Source: Cyclospora cayetanensis
Taxonomy: Eukaryota > Apicomplexa > Conoidasida > Eucoccidiorida > Eimeriidae
Length of the DNA: 64,000 nucleotides
Reading direction: 5' to 3'
NCBI RefSeq assembly: GCF_002999335.1
Contig: NW_020312767.1
Span: forward strand, 62,001-126,000
In this document: piece by piece, positions 44,628 to 56,694 of the stretch
Position numbering within the stretch: position 1 is the first letter of the stretch
Layout of the letters: each line of letters opens with the position of its first letter
Made by a program: the position numbers and the translations under genes
The notes under the pieces: model-generated
Database searches by the model: none
What the model was told of the DNA's origin: nothing
Seen by the model: the letters and a program-made list of their open reading frames with translations, nothing else

Positions 44628-46767
44628 ATGGCTACAGATATGCTCAAGAGCGCCACGGTGACCCCCCCTAGAGCTGATCCGTCTCCCGTTGGCAGAGAGC
44701 AGCTCGCTCCCGAGGCTGCTCCCTCTTGTCCGTCGTCCGCTGGGATGCATCCCCAGCAGGGGCAGCAGCAGCAACAACAGCTACCCCATCAGCAACGACA
44801 GCCACACCATCAGCAACGGCAGCAACAACAGCAGCTACAGCAACAACAACAGACTGGTGCTGGCAGCGCCTCCGAATACTCCCACTTGCTCTCTGCCCAG
44901 AGCCCTGCATCTCGTTTGCTGTGGCCAAACATCACGGGGGTATCCTGCCCTAGAATTCTGTCTCAGGGACCTCGCTACCACCCAATCGGTCCTGGCGACT
45001 CTGTTGCTGCTGCTGCGTTCGAGGATTGCGTCAGGAGTGCGGCGGTACCCATGCAGCAAAACACAAACCCACCTCCTCAGGGTCAGCTGGTCCCGCACAG
45101 TGCCGCTGGGGAGGGGGCAGCTGCAGGGGACTGCGCAGCTGCAGGCTTCTGCTCTCCCTCCACGACTCTTAGGAGTGCAGCTACAGGGCCCACGATCGTG
45201 GTAGCAGCCGGTGAGGCGTCGTTGCTCTCTTGCCCTGCCTGTGCGTTTCTGGTCACATGGACTTAGGCCGCCACTTATACGCAGCTAGCCAGCGGGCACT
45301 GGGCGTGATGCAGGGCGGTGCGGCAGCAATCCAGCAGCTTCTATTCAGACAGACAGTGGCACGATTCAGATGGATGCATGAGGTGCTGTTTGGCGGCTGC
45401 TGCAGATAATCGCATGGCAAATACCCCACCAGGCTCTCTGGATCGATTGAGTCCCAGCCTGCAGGTGGGGGGGCCTGAGGATTTCCTTGGGGTGTACCAG
45501 CAGCAGCACATGCAGCAAGCTGCGGCGGGGCAATGCGCCATGCATCACAATAACTTGCAAGCTCTCCAACAGCACTTCTGCCAGCAGCTACAGCAGCGTC
45601 AGCACTTGCAGCTGCTACAGCAGCGTCAGCAGCTGCAGCGGCACCAAATCCAGGCTCTTCATATGAAGCAGCCACAAGTACAACAACAGTTCCAGCAGCA
45701 ACTTTTGCAGCAGCAATTGCAGCAACAGCAGTTACAGCATATGCAGTACAGTGAGCCATACTCGATGCAGCGCGAACTGCGATTACAGCTACACCATGGC
45801 CTGCAGCCAGAAGAGCATGCGCCATATGATTTTGCCGTGCACCAGGAGGCTGCACTAAGTTGCTATGGCTGCGCTAACAGATGGATAGGCCTGAACTGCG
45901 GTCAGCTGGCAGGTGAAGAGGTCGAACCTCATCCCCCACTCCCCGTTGTTCCCTTTGAAGCCCTTAAACCTTCACCTGGGGAGACACTTCAAAAGCCGGG
46001 AGAGGCTTCTGCCCTTGCAATACCCAGGAGAGCAGCATTGGCGGAAGACAGAGGCCTAGAAATGCCGCTTGCCGCGAGCTTCGAAGTGTGGCAAGCGAAG
46101 CAAGTCCTTAGCCAAAGGGAATCTCGTCCTCTCCGTCTCACCCGCTTTGAAATGGTCGAGGCGTATGCAAAGTGTACGTTTTCGCTGCTGCACGTCCCTT
46201 TTGACATTTGCATGCAGCACTAGAAGTTCTGGGTCCCCTAGTCCCTATAGATGAGAAAGCTGGTGCAACTGGTCTTGCTCGACCTACTTCGACAATTAGC
46301 TGCCATCACTGCAGTAGGTTTTAGGTAGACCCTATGGGTTTCTCCATCTTGGTGTATTTGCAGCTACCCTCTGCCTTTCTTGCGACTCCATGGAACACAA
46401 AATTACGAACTGTCCCTTTGGAGAATTCGTATGCCCCAACTGCCACCGCTCTTCCCATCGTGGGGAGCACTGCCCATTGGTACGTCTTGATCCCTTCTAG
46501 TTTGTAATTCGCATGCAGCCGTTTAAATGGTAACAGCACGAAGGTGTCAGAGCCTGTATGTAGAGCATCTTGTGCCAAGTATTTTCCCGGCTTAAACGAG
46601 TGCATTGGAAGGGTCGAGTAATACGCCAGCAGAAACGAAGAGGCTCCACAAGGGAATTGCAGCGCAGGCTTCTTAGAAGTGTGCTGTTGTGGGTCTTGGG
46701 TTGGCGACAGCCCTGCAGATTCTGCTTTGAGCGCCACTCCGGAATTTCTGTCAACGAATGCATCCGA
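44628..46767 (+). CDS. Poly-Q protein with CCHC zinc knuckles (5 exons seen; 3' end open)
   Basis: Proposed exons are 44628-45210, 45406-46173, 46218-46313, 46364-46479 and 46663-46767; phases 1, 1, 1 and 0 agree at the four introns, giving about 556 residues so far. Exons 1-2 are dominated by glutamine from CAG/CAA runs. Exons 3-5 carry the zinc-binding part. After SCHHC come CLSCDSMEHKITNC and CPNCHRSSHRGEHC, both C-x2-C-x4-H-x4-C knuckles, then CRFCFERHSGISVNEC with a slightly longer last spacing. Such knuckle arrays bind RNA, as in Air1/2 and ZCCHC proteins. The last exon ends at a GTGAGC donor, so the gene must continue; it may join the RRM frame downstream (see findings). Confidence 0.65.
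44752..44855 (+). repeat. CAG/CAA triplet-rich tract coding poly-Q
   Basis: Within exon 1 of the zinc-knuckle gene, repeated CAGCAG and CAACAA triplets encode Gln broken by His, Arg and Pro. A second Q-rich tract occupies about 45495-45750 in exon 2. Such homopolymer runs are characteristic of eimeriid coding sequence. Confidence 0.85.
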
Positions 46768-47304
46768 GTGAGCTCCAGGAAGACGAGATACAGCTAGTCT
46801 TTGGAGCTTTTTGGCTGCGGGTGAAGGGTTTAGTCGCGTGGGGCAGGAGAGTTACGACACCCAGTGGCATTGATGTTCCCTCGTACCTCAAAGCAAAAAG
46901 GGTGAATGAAAAGAGCGTCTTGGAGTTATGTCAAGTATTTCTCAGCTACTGTATTGGCTACAAATAGGCTAGTTGCACAGCATTGAGCCCTGAACTCTTC
47001 ATGCATCACTGGCTTTGACAGGCTTATGGTTTGGTGTTTCCGGTAGTGCACTCACTTAAAGGCTTGACACTTACTGTCTGCATTGCTCAACACTGCGAAA
47101 GAGGGACAAAATAGGACGGAGTGACAAGCAGGTGGTGATATTTGCTAGTGTTTTTCTCCACCGGATGCCTCCTCTGGTTCGGCAACATCACTATACTGAG
47201 TGGCACATTTCAGTGGGCTCTGTTGTGCCGGATTGTGTCATGCGCTGTGGGGTCTTCCTCAGCGCACAGTACGGCAGCCGCTGGAGAGACTCTTGGGTGT
47301 TAAG

Positions 47305-50300
47305 ATGCCTCTGGACGCTTCTCTTAGCCGACGGCAGAAGCGGGAGTCGAGCATCCTTAGCGGGGAGAGTGGGGATCTTGCCAGCCTGGCTCTAAAGAAG
47401 GCAGACAGACCCAACACACCCCATGGTCGCAGCGTATACGTGAGCAACATGCTACCTGGCACTAGTAAGGAGAGTCTGCGGTCAGCCATTAACTTCTTGC
47501 TTGAACACGGTCAGGTTGTCTGCGTGGAGATGCGGGAAAGGAGTAATTACCTTCCTTATGCATTCGTAGAGCTATCGTCCCTACAAGCAGCTTATGAACT
47601 CGTCCAGTACAAAAAGGCGGCCCTTGTGATTGGAGACCAAGAGCTAAAAGTACAATTCAAAAAAATAGGGCTAGCCTGCACAACACCGACCCGCAGCACT
47701 GCATGTGGCTCACCAGATGAAGTAGAAACCAGCAAACGTTCTCCTGTTTCTCTCATGGCCCCCTTCACCCCTACCGGGCAAACAGTACAGGAGGTCTGCC
47801 GCCTTGTAGCTTACAAGCTGGCTCATGATTTTGGTCTCCCGATTCCTGGGCCTGCTCCATTGTGCCCTAACGGGGATCCGGAGACCTTGGCGTTGCTAGC
47901 AAAGACTATGGGAGACACCAGCCAAGCCCACGCCCCTCCCCCCCCGTTCGCTCTGGAAAACCCTTCACTCACCTCGGGCCTTGGCACTAATGACAGAGAG
48001 ATCGATACTACAAAGTCGTTTCGAACTGCTCTCCAAAGTCTAGACGGACAGCAGGGGGATAGCGAGAAGTTTTGGCTGAGGAATGGAGACCACAAGGACA
48101 ACCCCAAGTCTTTCGAACCGCATTCCATTCGCAACGAGCGAGTATCCGCAAGTGCCACCCAGCAAGCCCACCCGAAAACGCTGCAACAGCTAGGCGAGCA
48201 GCTTTCTGGTCGCTGCCCTTACCCTGGAGAACCTCTTTCTCGGGGAAGCGCTTGCACAGCGAGACCCTTAGAGCTTCCCACACTCAAGCACACCCACCAG
48301 ATGCATGCGGTAGGTCCGATGGTCAGTGCTCAGAGGCAGCCAAGCCTGATAAATAACCAAGAACAGACGCTCCAGATAGAAGATCCCCTTAACAGTCTCA
48401 ATGGAGGGAAGCAAGGCCGATGCCTGCGACTTCCCAAGTGCATTGAGGGCTCGCATGACTTCAGTCCCCTTCAATTCCCCGAACAACATCTCATGCCGGG
48501 CGTGCACTCTGCCCCATGCCCTGAAGGACAAAGATGCCTCCCCTCTTTCGAACCCTTTGACGGACGGCGACTGCCTATAGAGGTCCGTCAAGAGGGTGCG
48601 GTGGCTGAAATTACGACAGAGAATCAACAAAACCTCTCCAATACATCAGGACCACCCCTACTCAAGTTTGGTGGTGCCACGCGTAATGGAGTTCCCAACA
48701 CGCAGTTCCACCGCTTTCACGACCTCATGCCGTTCCCAGGTGTAGTCACATGCAAGCTGGGGCCTGCTGTCGCTGTGCAGGAAGCTTGGAGTCTTGCAGA
48801 GCCAGAGGGCTGCGATGGGGGAGGCAAGCAATGGAGAACGGAGCAAGGGGAGGGAACCTCTTCTAATGCAACAGCCACAACGTCCCTCTCAGTGAGTCTT
48901 GGCTATGATTCGCTTCCTTCACCGTCGACCTGCAAAAGTCTCGCAACTCCCCAAGGGAAGGAGACTGAAGAAAAACCTAGATCACTTGAGCAAGCATTTC
49001 ATGCACATGGGGAGTCATCCCTGGGAAATCTTGGTATCGAGGAAAGCCCAAAGGACAGCTCCAGATCCATTTCACCGGCAAGGGAAGCCCAGATAGAGAG
49101 CCCAACCCCAGCAGGATTAGGAGCGGGGGTGGATCTGGATCAAAAGATGAAAAGAGACTCCACCGAAGAAGCCACAGCTGGAGGAGAGTTCTTATCAGAC
49201 AGCAGCAAGAATCAGCAGCAAGAGCAGCAATCCCCTCTTCAGTGCCAGAACGCGTTCCGGCAGCATCTCGATTGCGGGGACCCCAGTGGGGGTTTCTCGA
49301 TGCCCGGACTCCTGAAGCCTAGCACAGGTTCATATTTCGAGATGGATGTGTCTGAGCTAATGCTGCCCCGTGAGTCATTCGGGAGTGAAGCGTATGAAAG
49401 AGCATTCACCCTCTCGCATTCTCATACTCCATGCCCTCGTCAGGCGCCTTTGGACAGGGGAGACAGCTGGTGTACAGGTGGTCGGGAATCCCCGCGTTCC
49501 TTTTCTCGCCGTGCTCACCAAATGGGGCTCCCTTCCCTTGTGCGAGGTCTAACATCTTGCGGGCCGCACGAGGCTTGTAGCACGGATGGCAGGCTCTCCT
49601 TTTTCCCTCAGTCAGAGCCAGCCCATCAGTCGTGTCCTTCGACGCCCAGATATTTGGGGGGGAGCTCATGCGCCAGTCTTACCCAGCTAGACCATCAGGC
49701 ACCTTCGCTGCGGGAGGAGCGTGCAGCAGGGCAAACCGCAAAAGTTAGAAAGCCCATCTGCGCAGCTTCCGCAAAAGTAGGCGGGGAGACCGCAATCTCT
49801 GCATCTCTACAAGGTAGTGACTCCTCGCATCTCTCCACCCAGACTTTCGCCATGGCACCATCGGCAGGAGAAGCTCTCTCAAGTGTTAATACCACTGCGG
49901 CTGCTGTGCTGGAAAGCCAAGTGCAGACCGTCCCAGCCGCTGCGCCTCCGCATTCGGCTGCTACATCGCCTCCACAATTGCATGAGGGCCGACAAGCTGT
50001 GCCAACTGGCACCGCAGCACTCAGTGTCACCAACACTCCGTCAGTGCATGCTCCCTCTGCAAGTGCCCTTCCTGCTGCACCTCATCAAAAGCGGGTACGA
50101 GATAGTGCACAGCAACACTGTCCGCAGGAGAAGGGACGCGACACCATTCCCCGCCAAAGCCTTCCTGGAGAGGGGGCTTTGACACAGGCGGGGAGAACTG
50201 CCCCTAATGCCGCATCACTTGTTGCGTCTTCTCCTCCATGGGCAACCAGTGGCTCCCGGTCGGTCGAACAGAAGAGCAGAGGTCGGAGCCCATGTCTGCC

Positions 50301-51420
50301 TTTTTATGAAGGCCTCCGCAGAGCCTCCAGTAGTGAACCTAGGGGAGCAACAACCCAAGTGCAGTGCGCAACGATCCGCAATACCTCTGTGACTAGGTGC
50401 GGAGAAGCTCCCTCTGAGCCCTTGCAAAATACTCCCCCATATAAGTCGAAGGGTTCACCAGGAGTCAAGTGTAGCAAGACTGTATCTAGAAATCTCGAAA
50501 GAGAGGAGGTGGAAGGCGATGCAGAGTCGGAAGAATGCGCATCCAGGCCTTGTGGCGGACCCGAGCAAGGCAATCAGATACAAAGTCTTTCTCAAGCTTG
50601 CTCACCAATTCCGATGCTACCATGTGTCATAAACGAAAAGCAAGAAACCTCTGGATTGGCACCCTCAGGACCTGGTGCCTCACAACGGGAGATCCAGAGC
50701 AGAAGCTCCAAGGAGAAGAGAACTGAAGGGAACGAGCAGCAAGGACCTCTCCAAGGTTGCAGCAGTGGCGACTATAAGGATTCCACTTGGGGTGGTGGTG
50801 AGTGGCCCGACAAGCAGGCCACAGACTCCTACTCATGTGATCCCAGCGTTGAACTACTACTGGCGGTGAGCAAGGCTTGAATATCTTGGGCACCAGCATT
50901 GCCAGTCTCCTTGCGATGTGTCTCGTGCCGCTGCTTGTTCTGCGGCTTCTACTGCTAGCGCTCTTGCGCTTTGCTGATGGAGGCACCTGCACGGACAGCA
51001 GAATAGTGTTTTTTTACATGGTACATGGAAAGCAGCTGTACACTGTGTTGACCTAATACCTCTTAAAACAGACAGCAGGGCTTCGGTGGCTGCGACGAAG
51101 CCCTGGAAAACCTTCTAATTGAGACGCAACTGTGTTTCTTGTTGTGCTATGTTTGATTTACACAGCAAATAGACGACATCACCAAGCAGCTGCCTCCAAA
51201 GGTAATTGAAGCCGTTTGGGCCTCACTTGCCAGTGCCCGTGCGATTTCATCCAGTGCTGTAACAACCGCAAAGTCATCTGCCCTCACCCATACCTCAGCA
51301 GCACCTTCGCCAGCAAGTACAACACCTGCAACAAGTACAACAAAGCCGCCAACAGCTGCCGGGACAAGCGGGCCCTGTACTCTTTCACTTCCCCGAAGCC
51401 CCGAAACGAACCCCTCGTAA
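47305..51420 (+). CDS. Large RRM-domain RNA-binding protein (2 exons)
   Basis: Exon 47305-50865 ends at GTGAGC, and exon 51166-51420 follows a CACAG acceptor in phase 0, giving 1271 residues. Unspliced, the frame would stop at 50880. One RRM lies at residues ~43-118. RNP2 is VYVSNM, RNP1 is LPYAFVEL, and the C-terminal strand ends IGDQELKVQFKK. The remaining ~1100 residues are low in complexity and disordered (Ser, Pro, Gln, Ala, Glu), with no further domain visible; the second exon encodes a helical start (QIDDITKQLPPKVIEAVWAS) and a Ser/Thr/Ala-rich tail. A nuclear or cytoplasmic RNA-binding role is implied. The frame is open upstream of the first ATG and in phase with the zinc-knuckle gene, so it may not be the true start. 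Confidence 0.75.
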
Positions 51421-52714
51421 GGCCTCGGCGGTCTTCAACTCTAATCATTGGTTTTCTTTTACCTCTGTCACGCGCAGCTATTGTGCCCTTGTTGAATCGA
51501 TCCGCGCCCCTGTCACTACCCACCATACACCGACAGGGGACCCGGCTATTGTACCACCACCCATGTGCCTTGTCGCCTATATCTGCGGGCACCTGGTACC
51601 CTCCGCAGCTTTGTGGCAACGATGTGAAGCAGCAACATCTCTGCCCTCTGGTAGAGAGCCTTCACGGGGGCCTTTTAGGGTTGCCCCCCCGAGCCCTTTT
51701 CATTGCAGATCAGTATCGTGCGCTGCATCGAGGTGGGGTTGTTTTATCTTGCCCCCCGCCAGTCTTCATTTTGGGCGTCGGTTCTTATGCAGTAATGCCT
51801 GTGTCAGCTGCTCTTATACCGCAGACTGACAGTATGGCCTTCATTGTGTTTTCATACATTTGTGTTTATTATTTGCCGTCTTCGTCTCATCGGAGTCTGT
51901 AGAGTCCACCCACCGTTGCTTACGATCCCTGGCCGGGGGAGAGGTCCATCATGACTTTAGACTCTCTTCCTCCTACCGGTTTTGCTTCAGCGTCTCTTCT
52001 TGATATTGCTGCTGCACTTTCATCTTGTGCCTTTTTCCGTTTGCATCGAAAGTTCAATTCTCGGTGTTGCCAATCAGGCACTAAACTCTGGACTCTTTTG
52101 CTTTAGAAACATTAGTAAAACATTTCGTGCTAGGAGCGTTAACCTCCAAGTTGTGAAGTAGTATCTAGCCCTTAGTGCTGCCTCGCCCTACACATCAACC
52201 CTCCTTCCATCTGTCTCCTCTAATCCCCAGATACGTGCCTTTTTGTAGCATGAGTTGCGGGCAACCAGTTCATTGCGCAACTGCTAAGAGACAATATTGA
52301 ACTGTTTCAGCAGGCACCAGTCGAACCAAACCGGCACCCGTTTTCTTCTGGACATCCCATCCCTCTTCAGAAAGGCTGCCACTTCTCTTCATTTGTGTTC
52401 CTAACTCCCTGTGTGCCTCTCGGCCCCTCGTTCTCTACGCCTGCCTTTCGACGTCTATAGTACTCCTCTCCACTACAAAAAAACCAATACGAGTTCTTGT
52501 CCAATTGTTTATTTGACTGCGGATCTGTTTCATGCCTACCGATTTCTGTCTTCTTATAGTTGCTAAAACACCAATGTCTCGTACCACCACTGCAGGTGGC
52601 GGACCGCCCGCTGATTACATGTTGCACTTCCACGTGCCCCTGCAAAACCGGGTTCGCAGCAGCACCGGCTGTTTACAGTGCGAAATTACGAGTTGTCTCT
52701 TCCCGCAGTGCTCC
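51421..52714. other. 3' flanks between convergent genes
   Basis: About 1.3 kb of pyrimidine-rich + strand sequence. I see no supported gene. A cysteine-rich alternative frame overlapping the end of the RRM gene was considered and rejected. Confidence 0.45.
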
Positions 52715-55700
52715 TCACCGCTTTTGACGGGCGGTCTGAAGGTAACGGTAGTAGGCATCAGCCTGGTGCTCGGTCACCAGAAGAATGGGATATCCGTCAA
52801 AGTTCTGCACAAGACACTCTTCAGGGCACACGCTGTGCACCTTTGTCGGCTTCGATATGTCTTCTGCATCCCCCACAATCTCCATCCCTCCAAAGTGGGC
52901 TGGCCCCGAGGGCGAAGCGGTGCAGGGTTGGCACTTTTCCCTCTCTAGAGCTGCTGATTCTGTTGCTGTTGCTGCTTCCGCTGAGACATTCAGGTCCGTC
53001 GCGGCTATGTGCTTAGCTGCCGCTGGAACGTCCTTTACCCCCAGCGCAACGTGTATGAATCCGGGATGCACAGACACCTGAGTAGCCAAAGCGCACGTAG
53101 CGACACACTTCCACACGTGATGACGTCACTTGCTGCAGCGGTGAGTACCCCCGTGTAGGACCAGCAGGGGGATCCTCTTCGAAGCGTAAAGCCCTAGTGC
53201 CCCCATAGTTGCATTTCCTGCTATTAAGCCCTTTGGGTTCATGCATACCATAACCTTTTACTGTACCTCAGCAGAATAAAGACTTCGGTCCTAAAACGGC
53301 TTTTCTTATATTCCCATCATACTGGTAACTACATCACGGGAATTCACTCGGGAGATTAAAACATAGCCAGGCCTACCACATCTTCGTCAAAGGCATATGC
53401 AACCTGCAGCTGCGGAACGGTCCTCTCCGCTGCTTCTGTCCTGAACACCTCCGCTGCTGCCGCTGGGGGATCATTTGCTGCAGAGCCCTCCCACTCTGTC
53501 GGAACCGACGAGCCTCCCCCAAAGAGACCTTCTTCTCCTGCAGCAGCAACTGCTGCTGCTGCTGTTGCTGCAGCTGCTGCTGCTCCCTCATCAGCATCTG
53601 CCTTAGCCTGTATGGTCTGTGCTTCGCAGCCGTATGTCCTGCTTGTTGCAGCAAACCGGGTCCAGGGGTGCAGCCTTTCTAGTAGATGGCTCTTATATCG
53701 CAGCAGCTGCAGCAGTTACTACACGCATAGAAAAACTCATATCTCCTAACCCTATGGAGAGGAACAGGAGGAGCTCAAAAGCAGCTCAACGCACACATGG
53801 CTGTGACGTGTCCACCCCTGCCTCCGTCACTCCTTCCGTGTGCTACTTTACTGGCTCTCGATGATTCTGTGGTAAAGTGTATTCCCCCTGTTTGCAGCCA
53901 TTTCTGCATCTCTGAACAATATACAGCCTACTGTAGTCCTGAACTCGGGCAACGCACTTTCATTTGCAGAGCAGTGCCAAAAAAGCGATCCGCTGCCACG
54001 TGCGAGGACGTGAAGAGGCGAACCTTCACAAAACACACCCACGATAGCAGCAGTTATAGCAACACTGCAGCAAAATTGCACAGCAGCAACTGTGTAACAC
54101 AGGCGCAACTGGAGATGTACGTGCCAGATGCGCCGTAGCATAACCGAAAACAGATCGTGACCTCCCCTACCTTCTGTAGCCGCGGAGAGAGAGGTCCCTT
54201 ATGTTGCAAGGCAGTACCGGCTGCTCGTGCTTCCTCTTGCTGCTGCCGCTGCCTCTGCTGCTCTTCCAGTTCATCTATTACACGCTGTTGTTGCTCGAAG
54301 ACTGTCAGTTGTTCCTGAAGCTCCTGCTGCTGCTGCTTCAACCGCTCTACAAGCTTCGGTTCCCCTTGACGCTGTTGCTTCTGCTGCGTATGATGTAGGA
54401 GCTGGTTTTTAATATTGTCAAGCTGCTGCAACAGTTCTTGCTTCTTCTTCTGTCTAGTTATGTCTGCTTCCTGCTCTGCCATGTACGACTGCCACGTATT
54501 TACTGCTGCCTCCTGCTTTCTTGATTTTTCGCTGAGGCCTAGGCTGCTGCAGCTGCTGCTGGTGGTCAGTTGCTGCACTTCAACACCATTTCCGTCCGGG
54601 TCTAACAGAAAACAACTCTGACCCCACAGCTCTTGCCGAGCCTGCACAAGAACAACAAGCTGTAAACTCTAAAAGGTAAATCTTGCCCCCTCCCCAGTGG
54701 ATCTTCAAGAAGGGAAGGAGCTCAGTGGCCTCACATCTTGGTCGGGGATCATAGAGGGGACCTGCTTCCTCTTAGCTGGACAGTGTAGCAGTCTCCCTCC
54801 AGCCTGCTGCACCTGCTGCGGCTGCAGGCGCTGCAGTGAAGGCAGCAGGAAGGAGAGTCCAAAGAAGCCGTGATGGCCTCGATCATACCGTCCCCTCCGC
54901 CGCTCGAACGCTCTCATGCGCGGCAAACTGGGCAACAAACTGCTGCCGCTGCTGCTACCTGCCTCTTGCCCCCCAGCGATATTTTTCTTGAATGCTGCAA
55001 CAGTAGAGAGAAGAGCAGCCTCCTCCTTCCTTAGCGCCGCTGCTGCTTCTGCTTCTGCTTCCTTCTGCTGCTGCGCCCAGCTGCTGCTGTAGATAAGCTC
55101 CAGCTTGAGGCCCCGTTGCTCTCCCCTAGAAATCAGTCCCCCGTTTTCACCTTCCTCATCCCTATACCCTAAAAGCACGACCTTGTCTACAGGAAGGAGG
55201 CTGCCCGCTGGCAACGCCACCTTTCCGCTGAGGGGTCCCCACAGCAGAGGTGCGTCCTCAGGATGGTGCTCTGGAATTTCCCCAAGGGTCACATCCTGAG
55301 GCTCCCACTCTGCCAAAACTTGCATGCTCATCAGTTGAGTATAGAAGCGCACCATCTTCTGCAAGTTGAGGCTCAGTAGCCGCACATGCAACAAACATGA
55401 GCTGCCGAGGGGTTCTCGGGGCTCTATTGCTTCCGATCCTCCTCCTGCTAGAGCTGATGGTGAGGCTGGTGCTACTCCTGCATTCGTTGGTGCCGCCTTT
55501 ATTGCGGCAGGCTGGAAGCGTGGCGGAGAGAGGTGCAGGGGGGGCTGGGCACCTGCTGTCACTGCGGGCACTCTTAAGGCAAAGTTGTTGTCGCAGGATT
55601 GCAGAGTGGGTCTTACCCCGTGATCGGGAAGGGAGAAGGCTGCAACGCTGCTATCCAGCAACACTAGGCAGACCATGGTCACTGCTGCTACGTGGTGCTT

Positions 55701-55817
55701 TAGCAGTAGCAGGGGCACCCCTCGTTTCCCAAAGAGCCTCGTCATGGGATTATATTGAAACATGGGGGAGGGCGACGGAAACCCCCTAAGACGTGGGGGT
55801 CCCCCTGCAGCATTCAT
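52715..55817 (-). CDS. Glyoxalase I-like (VOC superfamily) protein with plastid-type leader (4 exons)
   Basis: On the minus strand the exons are 55817-54735, 54641-54171, 53607-53377 and 53077-52715, all in phase 0, for 715 residues. A signal-anchor-like segment (PLLLLKHHVAAVTMVCLVLL, ~35-54) followed by a Ser/Pro/Ala-rich stretch suggests an apicoplast bipartite leader. A glyoxalase module spans ~143-386: HVRLLSLNLQKMVRFYTQLM, then LKLELIYS, GFFGLSFLLPSL and CFLLDPDGNGVEVQQ. A Q-rich coiled coil and a poly-Ala tract follow, then a second, partial module (~596-700): GFIHVALGVKDVPAAAKHI and CLVQNFDGYPILLV. Glyoxalase I detoxifies methylglyoxal with glutathione. Module 1 lacks the His expected in its GFGHI-like strand, and module 2 lacks the final metal-binding Glu, so activity is doubtful. 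The plan recalls the apicoplast glyoxalase I-like protein (GILP) of Plasmodium. A missing exon between 54170 and 53608 is possible. Confidence 0.8.
53530..53590. repeat. CTG/CAG tract coding poly-Ala on the minus strand
   Basis: A triplet run inside exon 3 of the glyoxalase-like gene. The splice-consistent frame reads it as alanine; the neighbouring frame would read glutamine. A further triplet-rich tract at about 54205-54400 codes a Gln/Glu-rich coiled coil in exon 2. Confidence 0.8.
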
Positions 55818-56694
55818 AAGTAAGAAATAGCGAGACGTGTTGAGCTAGAGCCCATCGATCACACGGACGGGGCCCTATATGGACCATCACGAAGCAGAGA
55901 CACTGAGCTACAGGAGCCTTGGGATATCGTCGACGCGGGTTTGTACTGGATGACAAGAAACGCAAGAATCGCGGTCCGGAGTGCGGGGGAAGGTGCTGCA
56001 GTAGAAGGCCCCTTCAAGTTACTTATATACGAAATTGGAGGGGCGATACCCCGATCATAGCGAACACCACTGAACGAAGGCGCAAGCACGCCATTTATCA
56101 GACCTGTGGTGTGACACACTTGCACCCTGTTTAGCCTTTGGTTTTCCCAATAAGGCAATGCAACTCTAAGCAAGGCCGCCCCCTGTGCCTGTGTATTGTA
56201 GCGCGAAGCGAAAAGGGGACGGATAATAGACGGAAACAAGGAAAGAGAGAAGGGGAAATCCACCGGGGGCCCCACAAAGGGCCTTGGGAAGCCAATTTGA
56301 CCATTGTATCTTCCGACTCGCTTGAGTGATTTCTTTGATGTATCATATTTTATCTCTATTTCAAAGGCGTATGCTGGTAAGGTTGTCCTCTTTGTCTCCT
56401 TTGGGCTCGGCGTTCCACAACACCGCAGCCGACGCGACGTCATCCCGTTTGCATTTTCCCGTATGTCTTTTCTTTTGAGTCTCGTTCTTTGTCTGCAACC
56501 TCCCCTGAATTTCTTCGAGTCTGCTGCTTACATCCTATTTTTTGTATCTTCCCCACGCGTGAGCAGTCAAGCGAAGGTACCCCTGATCTCCCCGCTCATG
56601 CCATTACTACGAGTGCTCTGAGGGCCCTAGAGGACCCCAGTAACTGGGTGTACATGTATCCCAGTGGCCTTTAAGCACTGGCCAAGCAAGCGTC
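55818..56694. promoter_or_regulatory. Bidirectional promoter region between two putative apicoplast protein genes
   Basis: 877 bases separate the divergent starts of the glyoxalase-like gene (minus) and the IF-3 gene (plus). A minus-strand open frame at 55859-56443 lies here; it shows no domain, so I read the stretch as promoter and 5' UTR sequence. No specific motif is claimed. Confidence 0.4.

Noticed and set aside
51216..51902. Cysteine-rich frame over the end of the RRM gene (CQCPCDFIQCCNNRKVICPH and onward)
   Set aside because: It looked like a zinc- or disulfide-rich domain with high C at third positions, but that bias is what a shifted reading of the Ser/Thr/Ala-rich frame gives. The competing frame joins the RRM exon in phase at a good acceptor. 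The cysteine frame would need a 32-base intron or a non-ATG start.
53373..53654. Poly-Q minus-strand frame at the CTG tract
   Set aside because: The frame that continues into the next glyoxalase exon in phase reads the tract as alanine; the poly-Q frame ends without a usable donor.
55859..56443. 194-codon minus-strand frame between the glyoxalase-like and IF-3 genes
   Set aside because: No domain, no leader and no exon support; it lies in the divergent promoter region of two well-supported genes.
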